From assembly GCF_003430825.1 (NCBI RefSeq), contig NZ_CP024047.1, positions 2,852,001-2,916,000 of the forward strand: DNA of 64,000 nt, given 5' to 3'. A model generated the notes under the pieces. The model saw nothing but the letters and a program-made list of their open reading frames with translations. It made no database searches and was not told where the DNA came from. A program made the position numbers and the translations under genes. Of the stretch, positions 1-8,284 are shown in pieces. How positions within the stretch are numbered: the stretch's first letter is position 1; each line of letters starts with the position of its first letter. The DNA is from Natrarchaeobaculum sulfurireducens. GTDB taxonomy: Archaea; Halobacteriota; Halobacteria; Halobacteriales; Natrialbaceae.

Positions 1-426
1 GCGAAGGGCTACCTCGTCGAGACTGACGACGGGACGACGACCATCGCCGCCGACGACGAGCGGTTTACCGAGACGGCGACCAGACAGACGGTGAAAGGTA
101 ACCTCACCGTCTTCCGGGCGGCAGCGTCCGCCCGATACCTCAAACGAACCGGCGAGCGCGGTGACCACGACCTGCCTGCCCTCGAGTTCGAGTCGTTCCT
201 CGAGGAGCAAGCGCCCGCGGTGTTCGACGCCGACCGGCTCGAATGCGGCCACAGACTGCTCGAGCGAAAGCGCCGAGGCGACGGCAACGCCGTGATCGGT
301 GACCGCGTCGGTCGCGAATTCGCACATCCGCCACGACTGATCGACCCCGCAGTTCACGCCCGCGATGGACCCGACCGAACGCGACTGAACGATGCCGTCG
401 ACGCGATGATCGATGCGAGTCGCTGA
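1..426 (+). CDS. 3' end of an unrecognised haloarchaeal protein (truncated by window edge)
   Basis: The reading frame is open from base 1 and ends in TGA at 424-426, leaving 141 codons of a gene that begins outside the window. The part seen is charged and soluble-looking, with no membrane segment. Near its middle it has a run of acidic and hydrophobic residues around LEFESFLEEQ, then a basic ERKRRGDGN stretch. GC-rich third positions and the amino-acid mix match a real haloarchaeal gene. An internal ATG at 91 exists, but coding quality continues upstream of it, so I treat the frame as a 5'-truncated gene. I recognise no family. It lies about 250 bases upstream of the RNA polymerase epsilon gene on the same strand, too far to claim an operon. 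Confidence 0.6.
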   Translation, partial: AKGYLVETDDGTTTIAADDERFTETATRQTVKGNLTVFRAAASARYLKRTGERGDHDLPALEFESFLEEQAPAVFDADRLECGHRLLERKRRGDGNAVIGDRVGREFAHPPRLIDPAVHARDGPDRTRLNDAVDAMIDASR

Positions 427-675
427 CACAGGGCTTCGATTCGGGTCCGACCGCCGCTCGCCGTCGTTCGTTTAAGTGCTTCTGGTCACGAGGTAGAGCT
501 ACGAAGGGCTTTTCGCGGAGGCATCCTGTCGACAGCCGTGAGTGACGACACACGATAGCGATGCTGTTCGACCCCGGTATTGAACCCCGTTCGAAAGGCG
601 TACGTGAGGGTGTAGTGACAGGTTTGTCGAAACGAGCGAGGCTTTTTCCGTCTCCCTGTCCGAGCCCCAGACGAG

Positions 676-1443
676 ATGAGAGACGACGGTGTCGACCCCG
701 CCGGTCGCGACCCCCCACTCGTCCCGGACGGCGGCGTCACGCCCGACCGCGACCCCGAACGCAGACTCGAGACGCGTCCAGGCTCGGGCTCGCTCTCGCG
801 TGTGGAGGTCAGACGTGACTCGACGATCCGCCAGTGGGGTGTCGTCACGCCGAGTGCGACCGTCATCGGCCGCGCAGAATCGCCTGATGCGGACCTCTCG
901 GAGAGCGTTCGTCGCCTCCACGACGAGCAACACGCGGCGACACCTGGCTACAGCGAGCGCGCCCACCACCTCGATCGGTTGCGAACGACGCAGGCGCTGT
1001 GTAACGCCCTCGAGGTGACGCCGTGGCAACGCGACCTCGCGTTGGGCGTGATGGACGAGATCGATCTCACCGAGTTCGGCAGCCAGCGGGCGATTCCGAC
1101 GGTCGCACTGGTGGTCATCCGCCACGTCGTCGACGTCGACCGCCAGCGGTACTTCGGCCTCGACGACGTCGACGTCCAGGCGCTGTCCGCCGACCGCATG
1201 GAGGAGCTATTCACGCAGTATCGCGCCCACGACATCACCGAGGAGCCGACGTTCAAACGGCTCGCAGCCACCCACGGTCTCGATACGACGAGTCTGAACC
1301 GCCTCCGGCGCGTGCTGAAGTCCCAGCTCGAGGACGGCTTTCCGGCCTACGGTCGCAATCCGTATCGCGATCCGAACCTGCCGGAGTCGACCCGAACTCC
1401 GGCGGCCGACGCTGACGACTCCCCTCCCGAATCCGACGGTTGA
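676..1443 (+). CDS. DNA-directed RNA polymerase subunit epsilon (haloarchaeal)
   Basis: The 255-residue protein matches the haloarchaeal protein annotated as RNA polymerase subunit epsilon. It has the proline-rich start (DPAGRDPPLVP), the RQWGVVTPSATVIGR segment near residue 50, and the helical block containing LHDEQH, HHLDRLRTTQALCNAL and TPWQRDLAL (about 80-130). The region after about residue 75 resembles a cyclin/TFIIB-type all-helical repeat, and the tail is a disordered acidic segment. Its exact role is not well established. It is known as a polymerase-associated polypeptide of Halobacteria, and a transcription-factor-like role is inference. It is monocistronic, and the next gene (NAD kinase) faces it. 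The start at 676 gives the usual N-terminus. Confidence 0.8.
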   Translation: MRDDGVDPAGRDPPLVPDGGVTPDRDPERRLETRPGSGSLSRVEVRRDSTIRQWGVVTPSATVIGRAESPDADLSESVRRLHDEQHAATPGYSERAHHLDRLRTTQALCNALEVTPWQRDLALGVMDEIDLTEFGSQRAIPTVALVVIRHVVDVDRQRYFGLDDVDVQALSADRMEELFTQYRAHDITEEPTFKRLAATHGLDTTSLNRLRRVLKSQLEDGFPAYGRNPYRDPNLPESTRTPAADADDSPPESDG

Positions 1444-1586
1444 GACGGGGAAGTCGATCGCCAAAGCGGATAGCGCTGCTGGCTTTTCGTCCCGACACGT
1501 CGCGGCCACGTCACCCACAGCACAGTCTCAGCCGACCGGATCGCCCGGAACCGAGAAGCGTCCCTCGAGCCCCAGCCAGTAGCCCC

Positions 1587-2423
1587 TCACTCGAGTTTGC
1601 CGAGCGCCTCGAAGAAGTGGGGCCGCGGGCCGACCAGCCGGACGGGGGCGTCGGCGACCGAGACCGACACCGTCGCCGGCGGCTCGAGCGGCCGACGGTT
1701 GCGACCGTCGGCGATCACGTAGCCAGCATCGGCGTCCGAGATCGAGAGTTCGATCTCCACCGCCGGGTCGACGACCAGCGGCGCCATCGGCTCCGCGGTG
1801 GCCATCCCGCTGATCACCAGCGCGTCGGTCGTCGGGTTAATCAGGGGGCCGTCCTCGCTCAGGTTGTACGCGGTCGATCCCGTTGGCGTTGCCACGAGCA
1901 CGCCGTCAGCGTGACTCTCGTGGTACCGCCGGCCGTCGACGAGAACCGCTATCGTCGCGCCACCACCGTGGCCCCGTCGAGGACCGTGGACGACCACCTC
2001 GTTGAGCGCCGGCTCGAGCGTCCACTCGTCGTCGGCTCCGGTCGCCACGAGCCGGGCGAGTTCGTGGCCGTCGAGCGTACTCGCCTGCAGGCGGCCGACG
2101 AGGCTGCACACGACTTCCAGGGCGTCCGACGGATCGACGGCGTTGAGATACCCGACCTCACCGAGGTTGACCCCGAGGACCGGGGTGTCGCCGACCTCGC
2201 GGGCAACGAACAGCAACGTGCCATCACCACCGATGCTGACGACCAGTTCACACGCCGCCATCGCGCTGACTGGCACGCTCGTGGCGTCGATCGCGTCCCC
2301 TGTTTCCTCGTCGACGACCGGGCGCTCGCCGTACTCACGATCGAGCACCGCGAGGAGTGTCTCGGCGAGCGCCTGTGCACGGTCGTTTTTACGCTGGGCA
2401 ACGACTCCGACGGCGGCCTCCAT
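1587..2423 (-). CDS. nadK: NAD kinase
   Basis: ATP-dependent NAD kinase makes NADP from NAD in the cytoplasm. With the start at 2423 the protein has 278 residues. It contains the hallmark GGDGT loop (residues 65-69, within VVSIGGDGTLLF), the LGVNLGEVGYL stretch, the NEVVVH segment that contacts NAD, and the PTGSTAYNLS motif followed by GPLINP. A longer frame opens at 2504, but those extra 27 residues are not family-like, so the start at 2423 (MEAAVGVVAQRKN) is preferred. The gene is convergent with the RNA polymerase epsilon gene and divergent from the KaiC-like ATPase. All key motifs are intact. Confidence 0.9.
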   Translation of the reverse strand: MEAAVGVVAQRKNDRAQALAETLLAVLDREYGERPVVDEETGDAIDATSVPVSAMAACELVVSIGGDGTLLFVAREVGDTPVLGVNLGEVGYLNAVDPSDALEVVCSLVGRLQASTLDGHELARLVATGADDEWTLEPALNEVVVHGPRRGHGGGATIAVLVDGRRYHESHADGVLVATPTGSTAYNLSEDGPLINPTTDALVISGMATAEPMAPLVVDPAVEIELSISDADAGYVIADGRNRRPLEPPATVSVSVADAPVRLVGPRPHFFEALGKLE

Positions 2424-2670
2424 CGTCGGCGCATACCCGTTCTGGGAGCAAAAAGCCACAGCTTCGAGCGGAGGTCCTTCGTCGCATGGAACCGACACCA
2501 ACATTCATCTCGCTGGGATTACTCGGAATATGTGAGCGGGTTCACCACCCCCGTCAGACGCTCCGATATGGAACATGTGCACTCGAGCAGTGCCGGGCGG
2601 CCAGTTTCGCCAGGACGGCCAGTGAGCGTTGGCTGTGTGCCAGTCCTCGATGCGGACGGAGGTGACCGAG

Positions 2671-3768
2671 ATGTCTGAAGACGATGAAGACTGGTTCGAA
2701 CGAGCACTGACGCAAGACGAATCGGAAACGACTGAAGACGGTCCAGAGTCAGGAGATGCCGGTACCCCTCAGACCGAGGAGCCGACCGACGGCGACGACT
2801 CCCTCGAGTTCGACGAGGGGGATTTCGATGGCTTTACCGAGAGAGATTTCGACGCGTTGGCCGATCCGGAAACCGATGCGTTCGGAGACGCGTCCAACGA
2901 CAACGACGACGACGGCGGCTCGCTGTTCAACGAGGACTTCGGGTCCGCACTCGAGAACGCCCCCGATATTCCCGTCGACGAGGGGGGCGAGAGTGGAGTC
3001 CCCGGCGGCTCCTCGGGGGTCAGTTTCGTCAGTTCCGACGAGGCTGATTTCGACGACGAGATCGATTCCGATCTCCCCAGGTTCGAACTCGGGATCGAAG
3101 GGTTAGACCGGATGATTCAGGGCGGCGTGCCGGAACGCTCGCTGATGACCGCCATCGGCGGCGCCGGGACCGGGAAGACGACGTTCGGACTGCAGTTTCT
3201 CAACCACGGGCTCGCACAGGGCGAACGCGGCGTGTACATCACGCTCGAGGAGAGCCACCAGCGAGTGGTGAACAGCGCGACCGAGAAGGGGTTCCCATTC
3301 GACGAGTACCTCGAGGAGGGACGGCTGGCCATCGTCGACCTCGATCCCGTGGAGATGGCAAACAGTCTGGCGTCGATTCGGTCCGAACTGCCGACGCTCG
3401 TCGAGGGTTTTGGCGCGTCGCGACTCGTCCTCGACTCGGTATCGCTGCTCGAGATGATGTACGACGAGCGGGCGACGCGGCGAAACGAGGTCTACGATTT
3501 TACCGAGAGTCTGAAAGACGCCGGCGTGACGGCGCTGTTGACGAGCGAGGCCTCCGAACGGACGCCCTATGCCTCCCGCCACGGTATCGTCGAGTACCTG
3601 ACCGACGCCGTCTTCGTGTTACAGTACGTCCGCCCCGACGACTTCCGCGAGACGCGACTCGCGATCGAGATCCAGAAGATCCGAGACGCGAACCACTCCC
3701 GGGAGAAAAAGCCCTACGAAATCACGGACGAGGGGATCTCCGTCTACCAGCAGGCGAACCTGTTCTGA
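2671..3768 (+). CDS. KaiC/RadA-like RecA-superfamily ATPase (haloarchaeal HTR-like type)
   Basis: The 365-residue protein has two parts. Residues 1 to about 135 are a very acidic, low-complexity region rich in D, E, S and G. Residues about 135-365 form one RecA/KaiC-type ATPase domain. It starts with the typical FELGIEGLDRMIQGGVPE and has a Walker A loop GGAGTGKTT near residue 165. A hydrophobic Walker B-like strand follows (SRLVLDSVSLLEMMYD). Start 2671 is chosen because a GGAGGTG ribosome-binding site lies at 2658-2664. Such ATPases are predicted signalling or DNA-transaction proteins; the substrate is unknown. It is divergent from nadK. The long acidic extension is characteristic of haloarchaeal members. 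Confidence 0.8.
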   Translation: MSEDDEDWFERALTQDESETTEDGPESGDAGTPQTEEPTDGDDSLEFDEGDFDGFTERDFDALADPETDAFGDASNDNDDDGGSLFNEDFGSALENAPDIPVDEGGESGVPGGSSGVSFVSSDEADFDDEIDSDLPRFELGIEGLDRMIQGGVPERSLMTAIGGAGTGKTTFGLQFLNHGLAQGERGVYITLEESHQRVVNSATEKGFPFDEYLEEGRLAIVDLDPVEMANSLASIRSELPTLVEGFGASRLVLDSVSLLEMMYDERATRRNEVYDFTESLKDAGVTALLTSEASERTPYASRHGIVEYLTDAVFVLQYVRPDDFRETRLAIEIQKIRDANHSREKKPYEITDEGISVYQQANLF

Positions 3769-3948
3769 CCGTCTCCGGCTCGCCTCGACGGCCACGGGCT
3801 GAAACGGACGGTGTTGGATCTCGCATCGCTCGAGTCATCGACTACCGGCTCGAGCAGCCGTCCGTTCTCGAGTAAGTACGTGTTTGCGGTCTGTAGGTGC
3901 GGTCGTTCGCGGCGCATACTTTTCAGGACCGGACCGCCAGGGCGTCGT

Positions 3949-4194
3949 ATGGCAGACCGGACCACCGTAGACGAGACGCTCACCCGTGAGGAACTGGCGG
4001 CATATTTCGAACACCTCTCGACGGCGTTTGCAGACGGCGAGACGGTTCGTATCGAGGTGGGGAACAAGACGGTCGAGCTCACTCCCCCGGAAACGGTCGA
4101 ACTCTCCGTCGACGTGATCGAACGGTCGACGCTCCTGCGCGGGAACCGAGAAGAGATCGAGATCGAACTCGCCTGGAAGCCGACCAGTCCGTAA
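3949..4194 (+). CDS. Amphi-Trp domain protein
   Basis: This small 81-residue protein matches the amphi-Trp family. It starts with a helix (TREELAAYFEHLSTAF), has a beta-rich middle including VELTPPETVELSVDV, and ends in the hallmark EIEIELAWKP strand with the conserved tryptophan. Function is unknown; the family is common in halophiles and is thought to be a small soluble domain. The start at 3949 replaces a longer open frame because it lies at the family's usual N-terminus. It sits between the KaiC-like ATPase and a universal stress protein, all on the plus strand but with gaps that suggest separate transcripts. Confidence 0.75.
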   Translation: MADRTTVDETLTREELAAYFEHLSTAFADGETVRIEVGNKTVELTPPETVELSVDVIERSTLLRGNREEIEIELAWKPTSP

Positions 4195-4240
4195 CGGGCC
4201 AGGAACCTGACAGTGGCGGTGGCACACACGGCGCGGACGA

Positions 4241-4261
4241 GAAGGAAGTTCTTTTTCCTTC
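4241..4261. promoter_or_regulatory. 7-7-7 inverted repeat upstream of the universal stress gene
   Basis: The bases form GAAGGAA, a 7-base spacer GTTCTTT, and TTCCTTC, a perfect inverted repeat ending 20 bases before the ATG at 4282. The pyrimidine-rich right half overlaps the usual position of archaeal promoter or initiation elements. It could be an operator for the stress gene or a terminator for the gene before it. The sequence alone cannot decide. Confidence 0.35.
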
Positions 4262-4281
4262 CACGCCAGTGGTCCGACTAG

Positions 4282-4710
4282 ATGTACGAGACGATCCTCT
4301 TTCCCACCGACGGGAGCGACCACGCGGCGACGGTCGCCGAACATGCCTTCGAGGCCGCGAACACGCGATCGGCGACGCTTCACGTACTTTCCGTTGTCGA
4401 CGACCGCGCGTTCCTCGTTCTCGACGACGCTCGCGTCGAACAGGTTCGGTCGGACCTCAAGGTTACCGCGCGTGAAGCGACCGACGCGGCCGCAACGCGC
4501 GCCTCCGAGGCGGGGCTCGAGGTGGAGACGGCGATCGAAACCGGCCACCCGGCGGAGTGTATCGTCGACTACGCAACCGAGAACGACGTCGACCTCATCG
4601 TCATGGGGACCAGCGGTGACGAGTACGAGAGCAACGTCGTCGGGAGCGTCTCCCAGCGCGTGGTCCGAACCGCGCCGATACCCGTAACGACGGTCGGACC
4701 GGACGTCTGA
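4282..4710 (+). CDS. Universal stress protein (UspA family)
   Basis: A single-domain cytoplasmic UspA-type protein of 142 residues. It opens with the typical MYETILFPTDGSDHA strand-loop and ends with the ATP-binding-type segment VDLIVMGTSG, then GS and TAPIPVTTVGP. This is close to the ATP-binding GxxG-x9-G(S/T) pattern, one residue shorter in the spacer. ATP-binding members of the family act in stress signalling, but the ligand here is not provable. It is monocistronic, with an inverted repeat just upstream (4241-4261). Confidence 0.85.
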   Translation: MYETILFPTDGSDHAATVAEHAFEAANTRSATLHVLSVVDDRAFLVLDDARVEQVRSDLKVTAREATDAAATRASEAGLEVETAIETGHPAECIVDYATENDVDLIVMGTSGDEYESNVVGSVSQRVVRTAPIPVTTVGPDV

Positions 4711-4819
4711 GACTGGCCTGGACACGGCCACCGAACTGCCGCGGGTGTCGGATCCGACGAGTGCCGACGGCGAACCGAGTGGATAGGTTGATATGTCTGC
4801 TCTGGCTACCCGCTGAAGA

Positions 4820-6217
4820 ATGCGCCGCTCAATCGTGATCGCGGTCACACTGATCGCCATCGCGTTCGTCCTCATCGGGGGCCCATCGCTGTTGTTCTCG
4901 CCGTCGACGGACGAACTCACACCCGAAGCAGACGACGGCCCCGAGCCCGCTATCATCTCGCTCGAGGACAGCGACAGCGGCTTCTGGCCCTACCTCAACG
5001 CACGCCAGGCCCACGAAAACCGGAGTCCGCTGAACGTCGTCGTGCGGGGCGACGCCAACCAGGTGCTGACGCTGCTGGCCGAACACGGCGACGGTGACTG
5101 GGAGGAAGCCGATCACGATCACTTCGAAGCCGAGGAACTCCTCGAGTTCGGCGACAACGAGACGGACTCGAGGATGGATCCCGACGCTGATCTGGACAAC
5201 GTTTCCAACACGACCGTCGAAGACGTCAGACCGATCTCGCCGACCGACATTCCGTGGTCTGAAGCCGACGGTGCGACGCGATACGCTTACCTCGACCCCG
5301 GCCCGGACGAGGATGGCATCTGGACGACCGAAACACTCCAACTCGAAGATGGCGAGTACTACGGCTACCGGTACCATATCCGCGCCTACGAGAGCCCGAA
5401 CCCCGACGACGAGTGGGTCGTGATGCAGACCCACTCCGAGCACTTCGACTGGCTCACCCTCCGTCACCGCGTCGACGGCGTCGAAGGAGCCCAACTGCGT
5501 CTCGAGCGCGACCTGATGGCGATTCCCGGTGTCGACGTCCAGGAGGACGTCCAGCGGCTCTACCTCGACAACAGCGGCCCCTCCGATGCCGACGGGTGGG
5601 CGACCAAGGTCGATCTCACCGCAATGGCGCTTGCACCTCTCGCTCTGGGACTTGCGGCGCGGCGCGACCGCGAGATCCACGCCGAGAGTGCAGGCCTCCT
5701 CGAGCGCGCCAGCGGAGAGGTCGACGACCGACTCAACGAGGGAGAGCGCGCCCGACTTGCGGCCGTTGCCGACCGACTCGAGGCGCGCCACCTGATCCTC
5801 GCGGGAACGATCCTCGCGATCATCCTCGGCGTCCGCATCGCCGGTATCGCGCTGGATCGCACGGTCGATATGCTGACTGTCCACATGATCGCTGGCCTGC
5901 TCTACCCCGTCATCGCCGTGGGAGTACCCGTCGCGACCTACGCCATCGCCAACGGCCTCGAGAGCCGCATCGACGCTGCTGTCGCTGCGTCTACCTCGCT
6001 CGCTGTCGCGATCTGGCTCGATTACAGCCTGCTAGGCGTCGACGTCCTCCCGGTCGACGTCGTCGTCCAGCGTGCGCTCGTCGTCGTCGCCCTGGGGCTC
6101 ATCGCTGGCGGTGCAGCCCGGCGAGCGACCCGCAACTCGAGGCTCAACGACATGCTGGTCGCTGGCGTTGGACTGTGGGTGGTGGTGCTGGTCGGGACCC
6201 TGTTTGGCTACCTGTAG
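4820..6217 (+). CDS. Multi-pass membrane protein with a large N-terminal extracytoplasmic domain (unknown function)
   Basis: The 465-residue protein starts with one membrane helix (about 5-30: IVIAVTLIAIAFVLIGGPSLL). A roughly 230-residue acidic hydrophilic domain follows and is probably outside the cell. About five or six membrane helices end the protein (for example around LILAGTILAIILGVRIAGIAL and MLVAGVGLWVVVLVGTLFGYL). A charged cytoplasmic-looking segment (LLERASGEVDDRLNEGERARL) sits after the first C-terminal helix. I do not recognise the family. The gene stands alone, with its own upstream region after the stress protein, and the dpp operon follows after a 170-base gap. Confidence 0.7.
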   Translation: MRRSIVIAVTLIAIAFVLIGGPSLLFSPSTDELTPEADDGPEPAIISLEDSDSGFWPYLNARQAHENRSPLNVVVRGDANQVLTLLAEHGDGDWEEADHDHFEAEELLEFGDNETDSRMDPDADLDNVSNTTVEDVRPISPTDIPWSEADGATRYAYLDPGPDEDGIWTTETLQLEDGEYYGYRYHIRAYESPNPDDEWVVMQTHSEHFDWLTLRHRVDGVEGAQLRLERDLMAIPGVDVQEDVQRLYLDNSGPSDADGWATKVDLTAMALAPLALGLAARRDREIHAESAGLLERASGEVDDRLNEGERARLAAVADRLEARHLILAGTILAIILGVRIAGIALDRTVDMLTVHMIAGLLYPVIAVGVPVATYAIANGLESRIDAAVAASTSLAVAIWLDYSLLGVDVLPVDVVVQRALVVVALGLIAGGAARRATRNSRLNDMLVAGVGLWVVVLVGTLFGYL

Positions 6218-6268
6218 TCTCCGTTCCGTCCGGCGGCCTCGACTGCCAGAAGAGCAACCTTGCTCGAG

Positions 6269-6284
6269 TTCAAATCGATTTGAA
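6269..6284. promoter_or_regulatory. 16-bp perfect palindrome upstream of the first dpp operon
   Basis: TTCAAATCGATTTGAA is a perfect 16-base palindrome 105 bases before the binding-protein start at 6390, in an AT-rich intergenic stretch. Its symmetry suits a dimeric regulator, and its position suits transcriptional control of the transporter operon. It could also belong to a terminator for the upstream gene. Confidence 0.4.
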
Positions 6285-6389
6285 ATACAGCCAATCAGTA
6301 CAAATACGATCACGGATATGGACAACAGTACGCGATTTATCACGCTCTGATCGGAAGGACTATTACGACCCACTGAAATTCTGATACTC

Positions 6390-8024
6390 ATGCGCACGAA
6401 TTCGCGCCGATCATTCCTCCGATCGGTTGGGGCAGCAGGTGCTGTTGGGACGGCCGCCCTCGCAGGGTGTGTTGGGGTTGACGACGGGGCAGACGAAGAC
6501 CTCGGAGAGCCCGTACCGGAGATCCAGTTCGTCTTCCAGACTGCTGGAGCGAGTCCGGACCGAAACGAACTCGGCAATCTCATCGCGGATAACTTCGAGG
6601 CAGTCGGCTTCGAAGTCGACCGCCAGGAACGTGAGTTCGATCCGGCCGTCCAGCAGACCGTCGTCGAACAGGACTTCGACGTCTCGCTTCTCGGGTGGGG
6701 TGGAACGCCAGAGCGGATCGATCCGCACATCTTCCTGACGGACATGCACCACTCGGATTACACTGAAGAAGGGGGACGGAACACGCCAGGTTACGAGAAT
6801 CCCGACTACGACGAACTCGCGGAAGCGCAGGCTCGAGAGGTCGACGAGGATGCTCGACGCGAACTCGTCTTCGAGGCACAGGCGATGCTCTCGGAAGATC
6901 AGCCGCGCTGTTACATCGCAAACGAGGGTGGAGACCACCCATACAACGCCGAGCGACTCGACAGCGTGAACCCGACGTTGGGCGAGGGACTCAACGGCTT
7001 CTGGAACTTCATGGAACTGGAGCCGGCCGACGGCGTCAATGAGGTGTCGTTCGGCTACGGAGCCGACATCATCTCGCTGAACCCGATGCAGGATATGGCC
7101 ACGCCGGACCGACAGTTTATCCGGCTCATCTACGACCAGCTCTATCGCTTCGGTGAGGACGGCGATCCGGTTCCGTGGCTGGCGGTCGACGAACCGGAGA
7201 TCTCCGACGACGGGACTATGTTCACTGTCGAGATCCGCGAGGGCCACACGTTCCACGACGGCGAAGACGTGACAGTCGACGATGTCGCGTTCTCGTTCGA
7301 TCTCTTTTACGAGCACTCCCCGACGTACCAAGCGTACCTCGATGGGATCGAAGAGATAGAGACCAGCGGAAACGAGATCACGTTCCACCTCGAGGAACCC
7401 GACGCGACGTTCATCAGTAACGCGCTGGCTCAGATCTACGTCTTCCCCGAACACATCTGGTCCGAGATCCACGACCCCACGGAACAGGGAGACGACGACT
7501 ACATCGGGAGCGGCCCGTTCGAGTTCGAAGACTGGGAGCGCGAGGTCGAGCTGCAACTGGGCAGGTTCGACGACCACTTCCAGCCGCCGAACGTCAGCAG
7601 ACTCATCCGCATTCCCGGCGACGCTGGCACGTTGGTCGATCAGATCGAGGCTCACGAGATCGACATGTTCGGTAACGAGCCGACGCCGACGCAGGCCGAA
7701 CGGATCGCTGACGACCCGGACCTGGGTCTGGCCACCTTCCAAGACGTCGGCCACGTGAAACTGGCGTACAACATGCGCCGGGATCACATGGACGATCCAC
7801 ACCTCCGACGAGCGATGTCCTACTGTGTCCCCAAAGAGACCTTCGTCGAGGACATCCGTGGCGGGATGGGAACGGTGACCCACTCACCGATCTCCGAGGC
7901 AGTCGAAAACTGGCACAACCCCGACGTAGAGCAGTACACCGAAGACCTCGAGGCTGCCGAAGAGGAACTCGAGGCCGGTGGCTACGAGCGAGGAAGCGAC
8001 GGCAAGCTGTACTACGCAGAGTAA
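6390..8024 (+). CDS. Family-5 (Dpp/Opp) substrate-binding lipoprotein with circularly permuted domain order
   Basis: This 544-residue protein would capture peptides or similar solutes outside the cell for the permease encoded downstream. It has a twin-arginine signal (SRRSFLR, 5-11) and a lipobox ending at Cys27 (TAALAGC). Residues about 44-212 match the part that is normally C-terminal in this family: strand, helix LGNLIADNFEAVGFEV, then LLGWGGTPERIDPHIF, the GYENPDYDELAEAQ segment and a closing QPRCYIAN. Residues about 215-544 match the part that is normally N-terminal: LNPMQDM, YDQLYRFG, VPWLA, the HTFHDGEDVTVDDVAFS signature, GSGPFEF, and the LRRAMSYCVPKETFVEDI and ELEAGGY segments. It stops exactly where the usual C-lobe would begin. 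The paralogue at 40552-42333 has the normal order. Confidence 0.85.
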   Translation: MRTNSRRSFLRSVGAAGAVGTAALAGCVGVDDGADEDLGEPVPEIQFVFQTAGASPDRNELGNLIADNFEAVGFEVDRQEREFDPAVQQTVVEQDFDVSLLGWGGTPERIDPHIFLTDMHHSDYTEEGGRNTPGYENPDYDELAEAQAREVDEDARRELVFEAQAMLSEDQPRCYIANEGGDHPYNAERLDSVNPTLGEGLNGFWNFMELEPADGVNEVSFGYGADIISLNPMQDMATPDRQFIRLIYDQLYRFGEDGDPVPWLAVDEPEISDDGTMFTVEIREGHTFHDGEDVTVDDVAFSFDLFYEHSPTYQAYLDGIEEIETSGNEITFHLEEPDATFISNALAQIYVFPEHIWSEIHDPTEQGDDDYIGSGPFEFEDWEREVELQLGRFDDHFQPPNVSRLIRIPGDAGTLVDQIEAHEIDMFGNEPTPTQAERIADDPDLGLATFQDVGHVKLAYNMRRDHMDDPHLRRAMSYCVPKETFVEDIRGGMGTVTHSPISEAVENWHNPDVEQYTEDLEAAEEELEAGGYERGSDGKLYYAE

Positions 8025-8284
8025 CCGTCGGCTGTACTACGGGAACCGTCCAACGGCCGGTCAACCCGTTGCACAGCGAAACGGAACGAACGAGAGGCCC
8101 TCGAATTGGACCTCGTTTCGCAACGCTACTGATCCGATTCGACCCGTCGACTGACAGGACTGAAAACCGAACGATCGATGCTACACACCGACTATACCCG
8201 ACACGATCGGCAGCTCCCGCGTGAGCGACGCGGGAGACGAATAGAACCGAGCGCACGACCGAGCGTACCGGAAGGAGACGACAG

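Noticed and set aside
1440-2678. Long plus-strand frame of 412 codons opposite NAD kinase
   Set aside because: Its sequence is arginine/histidine-rich without motifs and lies opposite the intact nadK gene.
5413-6384. Plus-strand frame overlapping the membrane protein gene
   Set aside because: It is an arginine/proline-rich shadow frame of the real membrane protein, which has good helices.
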